DNA from: an uncultured Saprospiraceae bacterium
Lineage (GTDB): Bacteria; Bacteroidota; Bacteroidia; Chitinophagales; Saprospiraceae
DNA length: 35,260 nt
NCBI GenBank assembly: GCA_937928575.1
Contig: CALFWW010000095.1
Span: forward strand, 1-35,260
Reading direction: 5' to 3'
In this document: one piece after another, positions 22,927-31,479 of the stretch
How positions within the stretch are numbered: the stretch's first letter is position 1
Layout: each line of letters begins with the position of its first letter
Made by a program: the position numbers and the translations under genes
Notes under the pieces: generated by a model
The model's input: the letters and a program-made list of their open reading frames with translations, nothing else
The model's database searches: none
Told to the model about the DNA's origin: nothing

Positions 22927-24288
22927 TTATGGGTTGGAAATAGGTGGGGCAGAAGTCATGCTTTTGTTGACTGAAATAGAATCGGTGGTTGATTCCATTG
23001 CCTCAATTTTCTTTTCTTCAAGTTCTTTTACTTCAATTGCGTTCAGTCTTGCGACCATTTCATCTCTCAAAATATTAAATCGTGGCAAATCAGATTTAGG
23101 CATTGGTTCGGCTGGAGGGAAATTTAGACGACGGTGATTAATTTGGCGACCGTTTTTCCAAAATCGAAAACAAACATGTGGACCTGTCGCCAAACCTGTA
23201 GATCCTACATACCCAATCGTCTGCCCTTGTTTCACATGTACACCTGAGCGGATTCCTTTTGCAAATCCATTCAAATGCAAGTATTGTGTTTGATACGTCT
23301 TATTATGTTTTATTTTGACATAGTTTCCATTGTTCCTTTTAAATTTAGCAATCGTTACCACACCATCTCCAACCGCATAAATAGGGGTTCCTCTTGGAGC
23401 GGCATAATCGGTACCCAAATGGGCTTTCGTTCTTTTGAGTACAGGATGGAAACGACGCAAATTATAACCTGAGGAAATACGGGAATACTTTACTGGAGAT
23501 TTTAGAAATTGTTTCTTCATGGTGTTCCCTTCCTCGTCATAATAGCCACTATGTTTATCATTTTCAAAACGGATACCGTAATAATTGTTATCGCGATTTT
23601 GATAATGTGCGGCTAAAACTTTACCGACACCAACCGCTTCACCATCTATCAATTGTTCTTCATAAATCAATTTGAATTTATCCCCTTTTAAGGCATGATG
23701 AAAGTCGATAGACCAACCAAATACATCTTCCATTTTGGCAATTAATTCACTACTCAATCCATCGGCCGACATAGCATTCCAGAGAGAAGATTCAATGACT
23801 CCAGACTTATCGCGAACCCTAGTTTCAATAGGGCGTTCAGTAACTGATATGTTCAGTGAATCCTTCAAGTCATAAACCACATATCGAAAAGGATTTGGTT
23901 CATAAATGAAATGGTCTGCAGAGGTAGTCGTATCTTTGTTTAGAATGTAGAATTTCTTCCCGGCACGCAATTGTTTGACATCCCAAACCTCTTTGGATTT
24001 TCGGGCAATCCTATCAATCGTAACGTAATCGACTTTGTGCTTGAGTAGAATAGTAGACAAAAATTCGTTGTCTTTAATCTCATCTTTGACAACGCTAAAG
24101 GTGTCCAAAGCAAATCCATATTTAATGGTAGGAACAGGGATATCGAACATCCCAAGTTCTTCATATTGATAATTGCTGCTAGCTGTTGAATTTGAAGAGA
24201 TATTAGCTACAAAAAGACCGAATGCAATTGCTGCAATGATGACAAATAGAATCTTTTGTGCCTCTTTTTTTCTTAGATATGAAATCAC
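22927..24288 (-). CDS. M23-family metallopeptidase, membrane-anchored
   Basis: 453 residues from the GTG at 24288. A longer frame from TTG 24360 exists, but that TTG is the -33 element of a consensus promoter whose -7 box is at 24330-24337, so the mRNA should start downstream of it. A short basic N-terminus (ISYLRKKEAQK) is followed by one membrane helix (about 13-32) and a periplasmic part. The middle region is OapA/CsgG-free and of mixed fold. The C-terminal lysostaphin-like peptidase has HLGTD (His290, Asp294), YLHLN (His338) and GPHVCFRF (His371), the full zinc and catalytic set; HVCF replaces the usual HLHF. It cleaves peptidoglycan cross-bridges or guides such cleavage. It belongs to a minus-strand envelope cluster with the OmpA/PD40 gene upstream (gap over 130 bp to the new start) and DinB downstream. 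Confidence 0.9.
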   Translation of the reverse strand: MISYLRKKEAQKILFVIIAAIAFGLFVANISSNSTASSNYQYEELGMFDIPVPTIKYGFALDTFSVVKDEIKDNEFLSTILLKHKVDYVTIDRIARKSKEVWDVKQLRAGKKFYILNKDTTTSADHFIYEPNPFRYVVYDLKDSLNISVTERPIETRVRDKSGVIESSLWNAMSADGLSSELIAKMEDVFGWSIDFHHALKGDKFKLIYEEQLIDGEAVGVGKVLAAHYQNRDNNYYGIRFENDKHSGYYDEEGNTMKKQFLKSPVKYSRISSGYNLRRFHPVLKRTKAHLGTDYAAPRGTPIYAVGDGVVTIAKFKRNNGNYVKIKHNKTYQTQYLHLNGFAKGIRSGVHVKQGQTIGYVGSTGLATGPHVCFRFWKNGRQINHRRLNFPPAEPMPKSDLPRFNILRDEMVARLNAIEVKELEEKKIEAMESTTDSISVNKSMTSAPPISNP

Positions 24289-24329
24289 TTTTAGTTTTCT
24301 TTTCCGCTTAATCTGAATTGAGTTAAACC

Positions 24330-24361
24330 CAAATATAGACTTCTTAAGCAGAAACCCCAAA
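24330..24361 (-). promoter_or_regulatory. Consensus Bacteroidota promoter for the M23 peptidase gene
   Basis: On the minus strand TTTG (24358-24361) is followed after exactly 20 bases by TATATTTG (24330-24337). Both boxes match TTTG-N20-TAnnTTTG perfectly, the best in the window. The predicted start near 24323 leaves a 35-base leader before GTG 24288. Confidence 0.75.
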
Positions 24362-24421
24362 AGTAGATGCGTTAATAATATTAAAGTATCATAGAAAACT
24401 AAAAAATTGCGTGTGGTAAAG

Positions 24422-26383
24422 TTATTTTCTTAGTATTATATCCACCCGTCGAGATTGTTTTTGTTCTATTTCGCTCTTCCCATGATTAATACTTCCTTTT
24501 CCTTCATGTCTGATAATTTTGCCACTTGAGACACCCGATTGCTTCAAATAATTGGCAATTACACCCGCTCTTTTTTCGGAAAGTTTGACATTGTAATCTA
24601 AGCTTCCCTTACTGTCCGCATATCCTACAATTTCGATATTCCAGTCTTTTTCAATAGCTAATAATCCAGACAAATCTTTCAAGTCATTAACTGTCTTTTC
24701 AGTCAGTTCATCAGAGTCATGTTCAAAGAAAAATTGAATTCTCTTTTCAACGACTTCATTAGCACCTTTTGAGGCAAATTGAGCTTTTCCAATCGGTACC
24801 AAATCGATTACAAATTGTTCAGTAGTTCCAGGATTACTTGACGTGAAATGTGCATTAATGTAATACTCGAACCCTTCTTCTTCGACCTGAAATGAAATCG
24901 CTTTGGATGAAGGAACACACATGAAAAATTTACCTGTTTCGTCTGGCCAAATCATCATCGGGTCATTACCTTTCACCGCTACTCTTACGATGGTTGGAAT
25001 TGGTAAAGTAGAATACTTATCCTGAACCGTTACTTCTAGAAATCCAATTTTATCTGGTTGTGCAGCATACGGCAATTCCGCTTTATAAATATCCATACCA
25101 CCTTCACCTTCTAGTCTCGCAGAAGAGACATAGGCAGTCTTGTTATCGGGATCTATAAAGATTCCCAATTCCTTTGCAGGCGAGTTTATTGGATACCCAA
25201 GGTTTTTTGGTAATGTCCATATGCCTAGATAATTTTTGGTATAAAAGATGTCTCCATCGCCTTGCCCTGGATGTCCGTTAGAGGTGAAAAACAAAGTGTT
25301 TCCGTCAACTGCAATATATGGCGCTTCTTCATCTCCAGGAGTATTGATATGTGCACCCATATTTTCTGGCACCCCCCATTCTCCGTTTTTATCCATTTGA
25401 CTTACCCAAATATCTGCACCTCCATAACCTCCTTCTCTGGTGCTTGCAAAATATAAGTACTGACCATCACAACTGATAGTCGGTTGAGAATCCCAAGATC
25501 TACTATTTAGTTTTCCTTCTGCATTTTCAAATGTTTCGATTTTTCCATCTTCAATTTTGGCCGTGTAAATATCACAACCACCATAAGAATCTTGTCTTTT
25601 GCAAATGGCGCAGAAAATTTCATCACTCCGAGGACTTATTTTTGCCATCCCTTCATTTAATGGAGAATTAATTTTACCCATAGGGGAGACGTGATTGAAT
25701 TTACCATCATTGATATCGGCAGAGAAAATATTTTCGTCCTGATACTTTTTCTTTCGTGTAAAAATGAACTTATCACCTGCGCTTGAGATAGCTGGCAAAT
25801 ATTCATCATGGATTGAGTTGACTTGTTTACTAACAGGCTCCACTTTGTTGTAAGTACTTAAATCTCCAAGACTTTCTATAAACTTGATATTTTCAAATTT
25901 CTCAGACAATCTTGATTTGTAATCAATTTCCATACTGGCTTCCTTACCGGAGTTTACGTATTTCTCATTTTCCATTTCAGAAAATCTAGTGAAATAGTAG
26001 TGAGCCAATTCCATGTCATACAATTTCAAATAAGAATCACCACATTCGAAGAAAGCAGCACGAGATATTTTTTGATCTAATTCGAAGGAAGTTTCCAACA
26101 ATTCTGCCGCATCCTTATAATAACCTAAATCATAAAATAGTTTTCCCTTGACACGCCAAGCAACAGCAAAGTCATTTTTGATTTTAATAGTGTGATCTAA
26201 TTGCTTAATTGCTTTTTCAACTTCTCCTTGATTAATTAATTTTTGAGCGTGACGCAACGATTCTGTGGCATCAGCAGTTGTAATGACATCAGAAGTCTGA
26301 GCGACAAGTACAGAACTAGAAATAAAAAACAAGGTACATGCAAATAGTTTGTAAATTATTATTTTATAAATCGGCATCTTCAT
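24422..26383 (-). CDS. OmpA-family protein with TPR and PD40 repeats
   Basis: 653 residues with a signal peptide ending SVLVAQ (about 29). N-terminal TPR-like helices follow (about 35-150: SLRHAQKLINQGEVEKAIKQ, WRVKGKLFYDLGYYKDA). A six- or seven-bladed propeller of PD40/WD40-like repeats (about 195-455) comes next; examples are DIYTAKI, YLYFASTREGGYGGADIWVS, LFFTSNGHPGQGDGDIFYTK and AYVSSARLEGEGGMDIYKA. After a carboxypeptidase-regulatory-like strand domain, the C-terminal OmpA peptidoglycan-binding domain (about 540-653) shows FFFEHDSDELT, VGYADSKGS, YNVKLSEKRA and SRRVDIILRK. The protein links the outer membrane or periplasmic complexes to the cell wall; Bacteroidota homologues occur in gliding/T9SS contexts. 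It is the upstream gene of the envelope cluster. Confidence 0.9.
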   Translation of the reverse strand: MKMPIYKIIIYKLFACTLFFISSSVLVAQTSDVITTADATESLRHAQKLINQGEVEKAIKQLDHTIKIKNDFAVAWRVKGKLFYDLGYYKDAAELLETSFELDQKISRAAFFECGDSYLKLYDMELAHYYFTRFSEMENEKYVNSGKEASMEIDYKSRLSEKFENIKFIESLGDLSTYNKVEPVSKQVNSIHDEYLPAISSAGDKFIFTRKKKYQDENIFSADINDGKFNHVSPMGKINSPLNEGMAKISPRSDEIFCAICKRQDSYGGCDIYTAKIEDGKIETFENAEGKLNSRSWDSQPTISCDGQYLYFASTREGGYGGADIWVSQMDKNGEWGVPENMGAHINTPGDEEAPYIAVDGNTLFFTSNGHPGQGDGDIFYTKNYLGIWTLPKNLGYPINSPAKELGIFIDPDNKTAYVSSARLEGEGGMDIYKAELPYAAQPDKIGFLEVTVQDKYSTLPIPTIVRVAVKGNDPMMIWPDETGKFFMCVPSSKAISFQVEEEGFEYYINAHFTSSNPGTTEQFVIDLVPIGKAQFASKGANEVVEKRIQFFFEHDSDELTEKTVNDLKDLSGLLAIEKDWNIEIVGYADSKGSLDYNVKLSEKRAGVIANYLKQSGVSSGKIIRHEGKGSINHGKSEIEQKQSRRVDIILRK

Positions 26384-26754
26384 TTCCTATTTTATTTTCA
26401 TTTTAATGCCTCAATACAAATGAGTGCATCAATCCTTAAATTCTATATAATGGTGTGTATTTTCAAATCAATGAACAAACAGCGAAAGTGGTTAATTTTC
26501 TCATTACTTAATCATCAAACTGATTATTGACTTTCATATATGGGAGGTAAGTAACGTTGCTCTACAAATACATTTTAATCATATACGTATTGTGCGGTAA
26601 TATGTTTGCGCTTTTATATGGGCAAATTGCCCCTAAATCTTCAAAGTTTCCATCAATTATCGAAAATTCGTGACTTTAATTTCCAAGGGTAAAAAAGCAA
26701 TTGAAAATCAACTACGTATGTATGTCTAGCAATTCCAATTCTACATAATTTTAA
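26384..26754. other. 371-bp gap upstream of the OmpA/PD40 gene
   Basis: No convincing gene or hairpin. A plus-strand TTG-started frame of about 38 codons near 26557 begins like a signal peptide (LLYKYILIIYVLCGNMF) and then stops; see the rejected list. No minus-strand TAnnTTTG box was found for the OmpA/PD40 gene. Confidence 0.4.
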
Positions 26755-28029
26755 TTATTGAGACAACATATCCATTTCAGCATCTCCTTTTTCAATATTG
26801 AAATCATCCGCTAGTACGCCACCAACATTTTTAAATTTGACTATTAGTGAATAATTAGAACCAATTGATTGCATCAAAGGATCGAAGACAATATGCATGA
26901 CTTCCGTTGCTTGCGATTTGGCTTTATCCATTACGTCATCGTCTAGTGCATCTCTTCTAAATTCTTTTCGAAGCACGTTGAAATTTTTATTCAAATCAAA
27001 CTCCTTGACTTCTCGTAGCCATCCAATATCGAGTTTGTCAATTTTAGGATAGACTTCATGAGATAATATCTGCGGTTCAGGAAGTGTCACTACGAGTGTT
27101 TTATTTTTTCCATTGGCATCGACTTTAAAATATTGATCTAATTTGAAACCGACTTTTAAAACACTAATCGCAGAAATATCTAGATCGGTGGTGGAAACAG
27201 AATAACCCCAAACTTTGGTTTGCAACTTTTTGTTCAATCCCTTTTGGTCACGCACTTCAAGCGTTGCTAATTCAGCAATTACTTTTTCAATTCGTTCTTC
27301 CATCAAACCCTTCGATTGACTAAAATCAATAATCGCAGCCTTTTGTTCCAATCTTTTTATGGTTGGTTTCAATCCTTCATTTAAAGCAATGCCACATGGA
27401 GTGTCGACTTTACTCCCTTTTGCTAAGAAAGTACCGTTGGTTTGTTCCAATGTAGATAATAACACTGAATTTACAAGAAAACAAGCATAGCGAGATGCCA
27501 CTTCATTCATAGCGTCTACGGAACTTGTAGCCTCATTGTTATACCAAGTTTGATTGGCAGTATCCGAAGTATCTTTTAAAGCGATGTAATCATTGTAATA
27601 TAATCTCGCCAAATACGCGTGATGTTCTTTGTATTTCTCACGAATTTCTGCTTTATATTCATCTCCAATATCCATTCGATTCGCAACATGATCCAGCAAA
27701 GAAGTATTAAATTGAAAAACCAATGAATTAAATTCTCGCTTATATCGATGTGGATTGGACAAAATAGCAATCGTATTTTCATCATCCAATTCATAATCAA
27801 AATCTTTTGGAATATAAGTGATTTCCATTTCTTGAGGTTCCGAAGTATAGGTTGGATCCATGGCATTAGAAATGGAGGTCAATGCTTTCCCGTTGTTGAG
27901 GTATTTATAAATGAATAATCCTGCAAAAGAAATGATTGTCATTAATAGAATCATTCTGCCAAATCCGAAGCTGGAACCACCTCTTCCAGAATTACGAGGT
28001 TCATCGTCGTGCGCTGAATTTCTTGCCAT
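26755..28029 (-). CDS. Membrane protein with C-terminal DUF4230-like domain
   Basis: 424 residues. The N-terminus (about 1-22) is polar, Gly/Ser-rich and cytoplasmic, followed by one membrane helix (ILLMTIISFAGLFIYKYL, about 27-44). The outer part has a helical middle region (FKREFNSLVFQFNTSLLDHV-like, about 90-215, with two Cys) and, from about 250, a DUF4230-type domain: KLQTKVWGYSVSTTDLDIS, VLKVGFKLD, TLVVTLPEPQILSHEVYPKI, a coiled-coil LNKNFNVLRKEFRRDALDDD and EVMHIVFDPLM. DUF4230 proteins are single-pass and of unknown function. The middle region looks extra to the family. It is alone on its strand. Confidence 0.8.
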   Translation of the reverse strand: MARNSAHDDEPRNSGRGGSSFGFGRMILLMTIISFAGLFIYKYLNNGKALTSISNAMDPTYTSEPQEMEITYIPKDFDYELDDENTIAILSNPHRYKREFNSLVFQFNTSLLDHVANRMDIGDEYKAEIREKYKEHHAYLARLYYNDYIALKDTSDTANQTWYNNEATSSVDAMNEVASRYACFLVNSVLLSTLEQTNGTFLAKGSKVDTPCGIALNEGLKPTIKRLEQKAAIIDFSQSKGLMEERIEKVIAELATLEVRDQKGLNKKLQTKVWGYSVSTTDLDISAISVLKVGFKLDQYFKVDANGKNKTLVVTLPEPQILSHEVYPKIDKLDIGWLREVKEFDLNKNFNVLRKEFRRDALDDDVMDKAKSQATEVMHIVFDPLMQSIGSNYSLIVKFKNVGGVLADDFNIEKGDAEMDMLSQ

Positions 28030-28377
28030 TATTAAATAAGGTTGAGATTTATAGTTTCAAAATAGTAGGTTTTAGGGCATTGTTAAGACTTATATGACGT
28101 ATTAATGTCACTCATAATATGTATGCGAAGATAGTAGAAATTGATGCGATATTTAAGTCAAAACGAGCAAAATATACATATGATTTAATGATTATGTCAT
28201 TTTCATCTTGAAACGTAATATATTAGTGAGCTATTATATGTCATCTATTTAGCAATAAGCTCTTGTAATCAAAGCAGCATAAAAGAGTACCACTACGTTT
28301 TGATGTTGAATACCGATTTTAAAGCCATTTATGGAGTACCCAAACTCCTAAAGAAATAGTTAGTTTTCTGTGATGAT
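28030..28377. other. 348-bp region ahead of an orphan terminator; possible small RNA
   Basis: No recognised gene. Its 3' part holds a hairpin GGAGT/ACTCC (28333-28337 / 28344-28348) just before the strong plus-strand terminator at 28378. An 18-codon frame from the ATG near 28298 to TAG at 28355-28357 is open, but not enriched in any amino acid. No consensus promoter was located. A short non-coding RNA ending at 28413 is an inference from the terminator alone. Confidence 0.35.
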
Positions 28378-28413
28378 AAGTCGTATCGCTTTTATTAGTG
28401 ATGCGGCTTTTTT
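28378..28413 (+). terminator. Orphan intrinsic terminator, plus strand
   Basis: A 13-bp stem AAGTCGTATCGCT (28378-28390) / AGTGATGCGGCTT (28397-28409) with three G-T wobbles, loop TTTATT and a T6 tract to 28413. There is no plus-strand gene upstream back to 22344, so the terminated transcript is unexplained. Confidence 0.75.
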
Positions 28414-28420
28414 CGTTCGG

Positions 28421-28481
28421 TTTGTTCGGCGTCAAGCTGTGCTTACGTCGTAGTTAAAAGTCAGGATGTTCCTGACATAGA
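28421..28481 (+). repeat. Module B, copy 1 (61 bp)
   Basis: Begins TTTGTTCGGCGTCAAGCTG and ends TTCCTGACATAGA. It contains the palindrome GTCAGGA-TGT-TCCTGAC (28460-28476). It is identical to copy 2 at all but one base (T/A in CAAGCTGTGC versus CAAGCTGAGC). Confidence 0.9.
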
Positions 28482-28641
28482 CAAGTATCAATAAAACGAC
28501 ATAAAACTTGATTACAACAATAAACATACAAATAGTAATTGGTGGATAAATTTAATTGTTTTTGATGCATGATTTGAAGAGGCAGAAAGAATTTTTGCTT
28601 TTAGCTTAAGCGCAGGCGTAGACGACGCTTAACGTGTGGGG
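28482..28641 (+). repeat. Module A, copy 1 (160 bp)
   Basis: Begins CAAGTATCAATAAAACGACAT and ends CTTAACGTGTGGGG. It is the most diverged copy; in its central palindrome only the outer 7-bp arms TTAAGCG/CGCTTAA still pair. The segment GATTTGAAGAGGCA is shared by all copies. Confidence 0.88.
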
Positions 28642-28671
28642 CAAGCTGTGCTTACGTCGCTCTCCTCGCGT
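28642..28671 (+). repeat. 30-bp spacer repeating the core of module B
   Basis: Starts with the 18-mer CAAGCTGTGCTTACGTCG, identical to the inside of module B copy 1 (28433-28450), then a unique CTCTCCTCGCGT. It shows that array shuffling occurred at sub-module level. Confidence 0.75.
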
Positions 28672-28732
28672 TTTGTTCGGCGTCAAGCTGAGCTTACGTC
28701 GTAGTTAAAAGTCAGGATGTTCCTGACATAGA
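28672..28732 (+). repeat. Module B, copy 2 (61 bp)
   Basis: 60 of 61 bases are identical to copy 1, including the palindrome GTCAGGA-TGT-TCCTGAC (28711-28727). Such identity in non-coding DNA implies recent duplication or gene conversion. Confidence 0.9.
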
Positions 28733-28893
28733 CAAGTATGAATAAAACGACATACAACAAGAAATGCAACAATAAACATACAAATTGTAATTAGCGGATA
28801 AATTTATTTGTTTATGATGTATGATTTGAAGAGGCAAGAAGAATTTTTGCTTTTAGCTTAAGCGTAGGCGAAGCCTACGCTTAACGTGTGGGG
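28733..28893 (+). repeat. Module A, copy 2 (161 bp)
   Basis: Carries the intact form of the central palindrome: 12-bp perfect arms TTAAGCGTAGGC (28858-28869) and GCCTACGCTTAA (28873-28884) around a GAA loop. ATAAACA and TGTTTAT inside the unit are also complementary. It is followed without a gap by copy 3. Confidence 0.92.
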
Positions 28894-29052
28894 CAAGTAT
28901 CAATAAAACGACATACAACAAAAAATATAACAATAAACATACTAATTGTAGTTGGTGGATAATTTATTTGTTTATGATGTATGATTTGAAGAGGCAAGAA
29001 GAATTTTTGCTTTTAGCTTAAGCGTAGGCGAAGCCGACGCTTAACGTGTGGG
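28894..29052 (+). repeat. Module A, copy 3 (159 bp)
   Basis: Head-to-tail with copy 2 and very close to it in the last 90 bases. The palindrome has one mismatch (GCCGACG instead of GCCTACG). It is followed by a fragment of a fourth copy, CAAGTATCAATAAA, at 29053-29066, 70 bp before folP. Confidence 0.92.
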
Positions 29053-29134
29053 CAAGTATCAATAAAAAAACGATTCCAATTCTTACCAAAAAATCAATAC
29101 CTTAGCACCTCACAAAAAGAACAACTAGACATCC

Positions 29135-29998
29135 ATGTTTTACCAACAAAAAACATTGAATTGTAATGGCAAATTAATTTCTATCGAACAACCGTTAGTG
29201 ATGGGAATTTTGAATGTCACTCCCGACTCATTCTTTGATGGTGGGAAATATCAAAATGAAAAAGCAGTTCTTGATAGGGCAGAACAAATTTTAAATGAAG
29301 GTGGTAACATCATCGATGTAGGTGGGATGTCAAGTAGACCGAATGCTGAAATTATCGACGTAGATGAAGAATTACAAAGAGTCATTCCTGTAATAGAAAA
29401 ATTATCCACTACTTTCCCTGAGGCGATTATTTCTATAGATACAGTTCAAAGTGAAGTTGCCAACAGGGCTTGTGAAGCAGGAGCAAGTATGATTAACGAT
29501 ATCTCGGGTGGTAACATAGATAACGCGATTTTTGATGCAGCTATTAAAAATAAAGTGCCGTACATTTTAATGCACATCCTAGGAACTCCAAAAAATATGC
29601 AGGATAACCCCAAATATGAGAATGTAGTGTTGGAGATATTGGATTATTTTATCGAAAAAATTGGGAAACTGCGCGAAAAAGAGATGATTGATATTATTGT
29701 TGATCCTGGTTTTGGATTCGGTAAATCTATAGACCACAATTATCAAATACTAAAAAAATTACATATATTTAAGATGTTGGAAGTACCAATAATGGTCGGA
29801 CTGTCTAGAAAATCTATGATTTATAAAGTATTGGAAACAGATGCGCAAAATGCATTAAACGGAACGACTGCCTTACATATGATTGCGTTACAACAAGGTG
29901 CAAGATTATTGCGTGTACATGATGTGAAAGAAGCAGTCGAAACGGTAAAACTTTGGAATCAAATCGATTCAATGAATTCAAGTCAACAAAACAACTAA
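29135..29998 (+). CDS. folP: Dihydropteroate synthase
   Basis: 287 residues. Condenses p-aminobenzoate with the pterin pyrophosphate in folate synthesis; it is the sulfonamide target. The TIM-barrel signatures are GILNVTPDSFFDGG (about 26-39), IIDVGGMSSRPNA (about 66-78), ISIDTVQSEVA (about 107), INDISGG, YILMHILGTPKNMQ (usually MHMxGTPxxMQ), DPGFGFGKS, VGLSRKS (the conserved Arg/Lys pair) and RVHDVKE at the C-terminus. All expected substrate residues are present. The DNA upstream is the repeat array; a one-mismatch -7 box (TACCTTAG, 29098-29105) might drive it. It overlaps or directly abuts the membrane-protein gene that follows. Confidence 0.95.
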   Translation: MFYQQKTLNCNGKLISIEQPLVMGILNVTPDSFFDGGKYQNEKAVLDRAEQILNEGGNIIDVGGMSSRPNAEIIDVDEELQRVIPVIEKLSTTFPEAIISIDTVQSEVANRACEAGASMINDISGGNIDNAIFDAAIKNKVPYILMHILGTPKNMQDNPKYENVVLEILDYFIEKIGKLREKEMIDIIVDPGFGFGKSIDHNYQILKKLHIFKMLEVPIMVGLSRKSMIYKVLETDAQNALNGTTALHMIALQQGARLLRVHDVKEAVETVKLWNQIDSMNSSQQNN

Positions 29999-31437
29999 AC
30001 TTGTATCACCTTTCAGAAAAACAACTAAAAGAAGTCGCAGTTAAGTTCCTAAAGAGCTTTTACAAAGACCGACCACGTGAGGGAAATACAGCTACTGGAT
30101 ATGACTTGAAAGCAGCAGGAAATGTAATTATTGATGGACACCTCAGTTTCCCAATAGAAAATGGTGAAAATTTCCTCGCCACCTTTGAAGCGACTTCATT
30201 TGACAAACAAGAAGAGGTTATTTATCAGCTACAAAAAAGGAAATTATTTATTGAATCTTTGGCAATCGCTTCTGCTGTTGTTTTATTCTGCTTTGCAGTC
30301 GCTTTGACCTTTTGGGAATTTGTAGTTACTTTTCGAAATTTTAATACAACCCTTATAGGTATCGGGAGTGCATTGTTAGGAGTTGGTTGCTTGGCTGCAC
30401 TTACAATCAATCGTGCACAGCGATTTAGATACATTTATGCTATTGAACAATTTAAAAGATATCATGCCGATGAACAATGGATTGTAATGGCCGATGATGT
30501 ATTTGATTCCCCGCAAGACAAATACTTATTGGAATTAAAAAAACAGTGCATTAAAAATGGTTTTGGTCTTTTTTCGATTAATCAGAACTTGGAAGGGCAA
30601 CTCATGATTACGCCATCAAGAGGAGAAGTTTTTAAAAATAAAAGAAAAACGTTAAGTCGTTTTGAGACAGGAATGTTAGGCAAATTGAAAGTCAATAAAC
30701 TAGCAAACGCATTTTCCAGTTTCAAAAATATACTGCATAGCAAATCGAAAAGTACGACCTCCACCAGCCGATTTATCAACTACAATTATTGGCCTGCTTT
30801 AACTTCCGTTTTGAGTATTTTTGCGATCTGCACACTTTTCTATTTTCAATTGAGAGATACCTCAAAAGTTTTTGTAAAAGACGAGTTAGGATATCGGACT
30901 AGTTTGTCTAAAGCAAAAAAAACAAAAGAAGCACAAAATTATTTGATTGATACAGTAGCAATGGACAATTACCCATTTTTGGAAGGAATCCAAGGAGCAC
31001 TTTCTGAATTAGAATACCTAGAAGATTCGGAACTTCCAGTAGATGATATTGAATTAATCCAAGCATTTAACCGTAAAAAGGAGGCGGAAGATAATGATAT
31101 AAAATTCCTAATTACTGTTGAAAACGGCTCTTATTACACCTATGATTGCGAGCGACTTTTTCACTTTGAAGGAACCAATTATTTGCTACAAGATAATGTC
31201 TTTAAACTGTGGTCAAACGCATTCAACAGAATTCGATTTTTGAAAAATAAAGGTATCTACGCACATTCGATACAAACGAGTTGTTTTGACAATCAAAGTT
31301 CCGAGTACATCGTGTTTTATGAAATTATTTTTGATACCATAGGGGAGGCCGAAGCTGCATTTCCAGAATATTTAGGGGACTTAGAATCTGCAAATATCCT
31401 CACATCTAACGCAAAAATAAGGGTATTACAATTTTAA
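29953..31437 (+). CDS. Three-helix membrane protein of unknown function
   Basis: 494 residues from the ATG at 29953, which overlaps folP by 46 bp. An in-frame TTG at 30001, two bases after the folP stop, gives the alternative start LYHLSEKQLKEVAVKFLKSFY and may be the true one, because the protein looks conserved from there. Residues about 25-95 form a soluble domain (GYDLKAAGNVIIDGHLSF, FLATFEATSFDKQEEV). Two membrane helices follow (about 98-118 and 132-152), then a cytosolic part with FRYIYAIEQFKRYHADEQW, a third helix (about 275-296), and an extracytoplasmic C-terminal half ending in a SPOR-like segment (KGIYAHSIQTSCFDNQS, YEIIFDTIGEAEAA). The SPOR resemblance is loose. Coupling to folP is positional only. 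Confidence 0.7.
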   Translation: MESNRFNEFKSTKQLNLYHLSEKQLKEVAVKFLKSFYKDRPREGNTATGYDLKAAGNVIIDGHLSFPIENGENFLATFEATSFDKQEEVIYQLQKRKLFIESLAIASAVVLFCFAVALTFWEFVVTFRNFNTTLIGIGSALLGVGCLAALTINRAQRFRYIYAIEQFKRYHADEQWIVMADDVFDSPQDKYLLELKKQCIKNGFGLFSINQNLEGQLMITPSRGEVFKNKRKTLSRFETGMLGKLKVNKLANAFSSFKNILHSKSKSTTSTSRFINYNYWPALTSVLSIFAICTLFYFQLRDTSKVFVKDELGYRTSLSKAKKTKEAQNYLIDTVAMDNYPFLEGIQGALSELEYLEDSELPVDDIELIQAFNRKKEAEDNDIKFLITVENGSYYTYDCERLFHFEGTNYLLQDNVFKLWSNAFNRIRFLKNKGIYAHSIQTSCFDNQSSEYIVFYEIIFDTIGEAEAAFPEYLGDLESANILTSNAKIRVLQF

Positions 31438-31479
31438 AAACACTTCATTTTATTTTCATTTAAAACGACTAAGAGATTC

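Noticed and set aside
26557-26675. TTG-started frame beginning like a signal peptide (LLYKYILIIYVLCGNMF) in the gap before the OmpA/PD40 gene
   Set aside because: It stops after about 38 codons, has no ATG and no promoter with both boxes. It may be a remnant of a secreted-protein gene, but chance cannot be excluded.
28235-28357. Open frame reading LLYVIYLAISSC, resembling a lipobox, ahead of the orphan terminator
   Set aside because: No start codon precedes it and it ends after about 45 codons. Hydrophobic frames are common in AT-rich DNA.
28858-28900. Integron attC-like site in the repeat array (GCTTAAC matches RYYYAAC, and GTTAAGC on the other strand matches GTTRRRY)
   Set aside because: Both matches come from the same palindrome. 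No second core pair with L boxes at the right distance, no cassette ORFs and no integrase are present.
28421-29072. CRISPR array
   Set aside because: The repeat units are 61 and 160 bp, copies 2 and 3 of module A are directly adjacent without spacers, and no cas genes are near.
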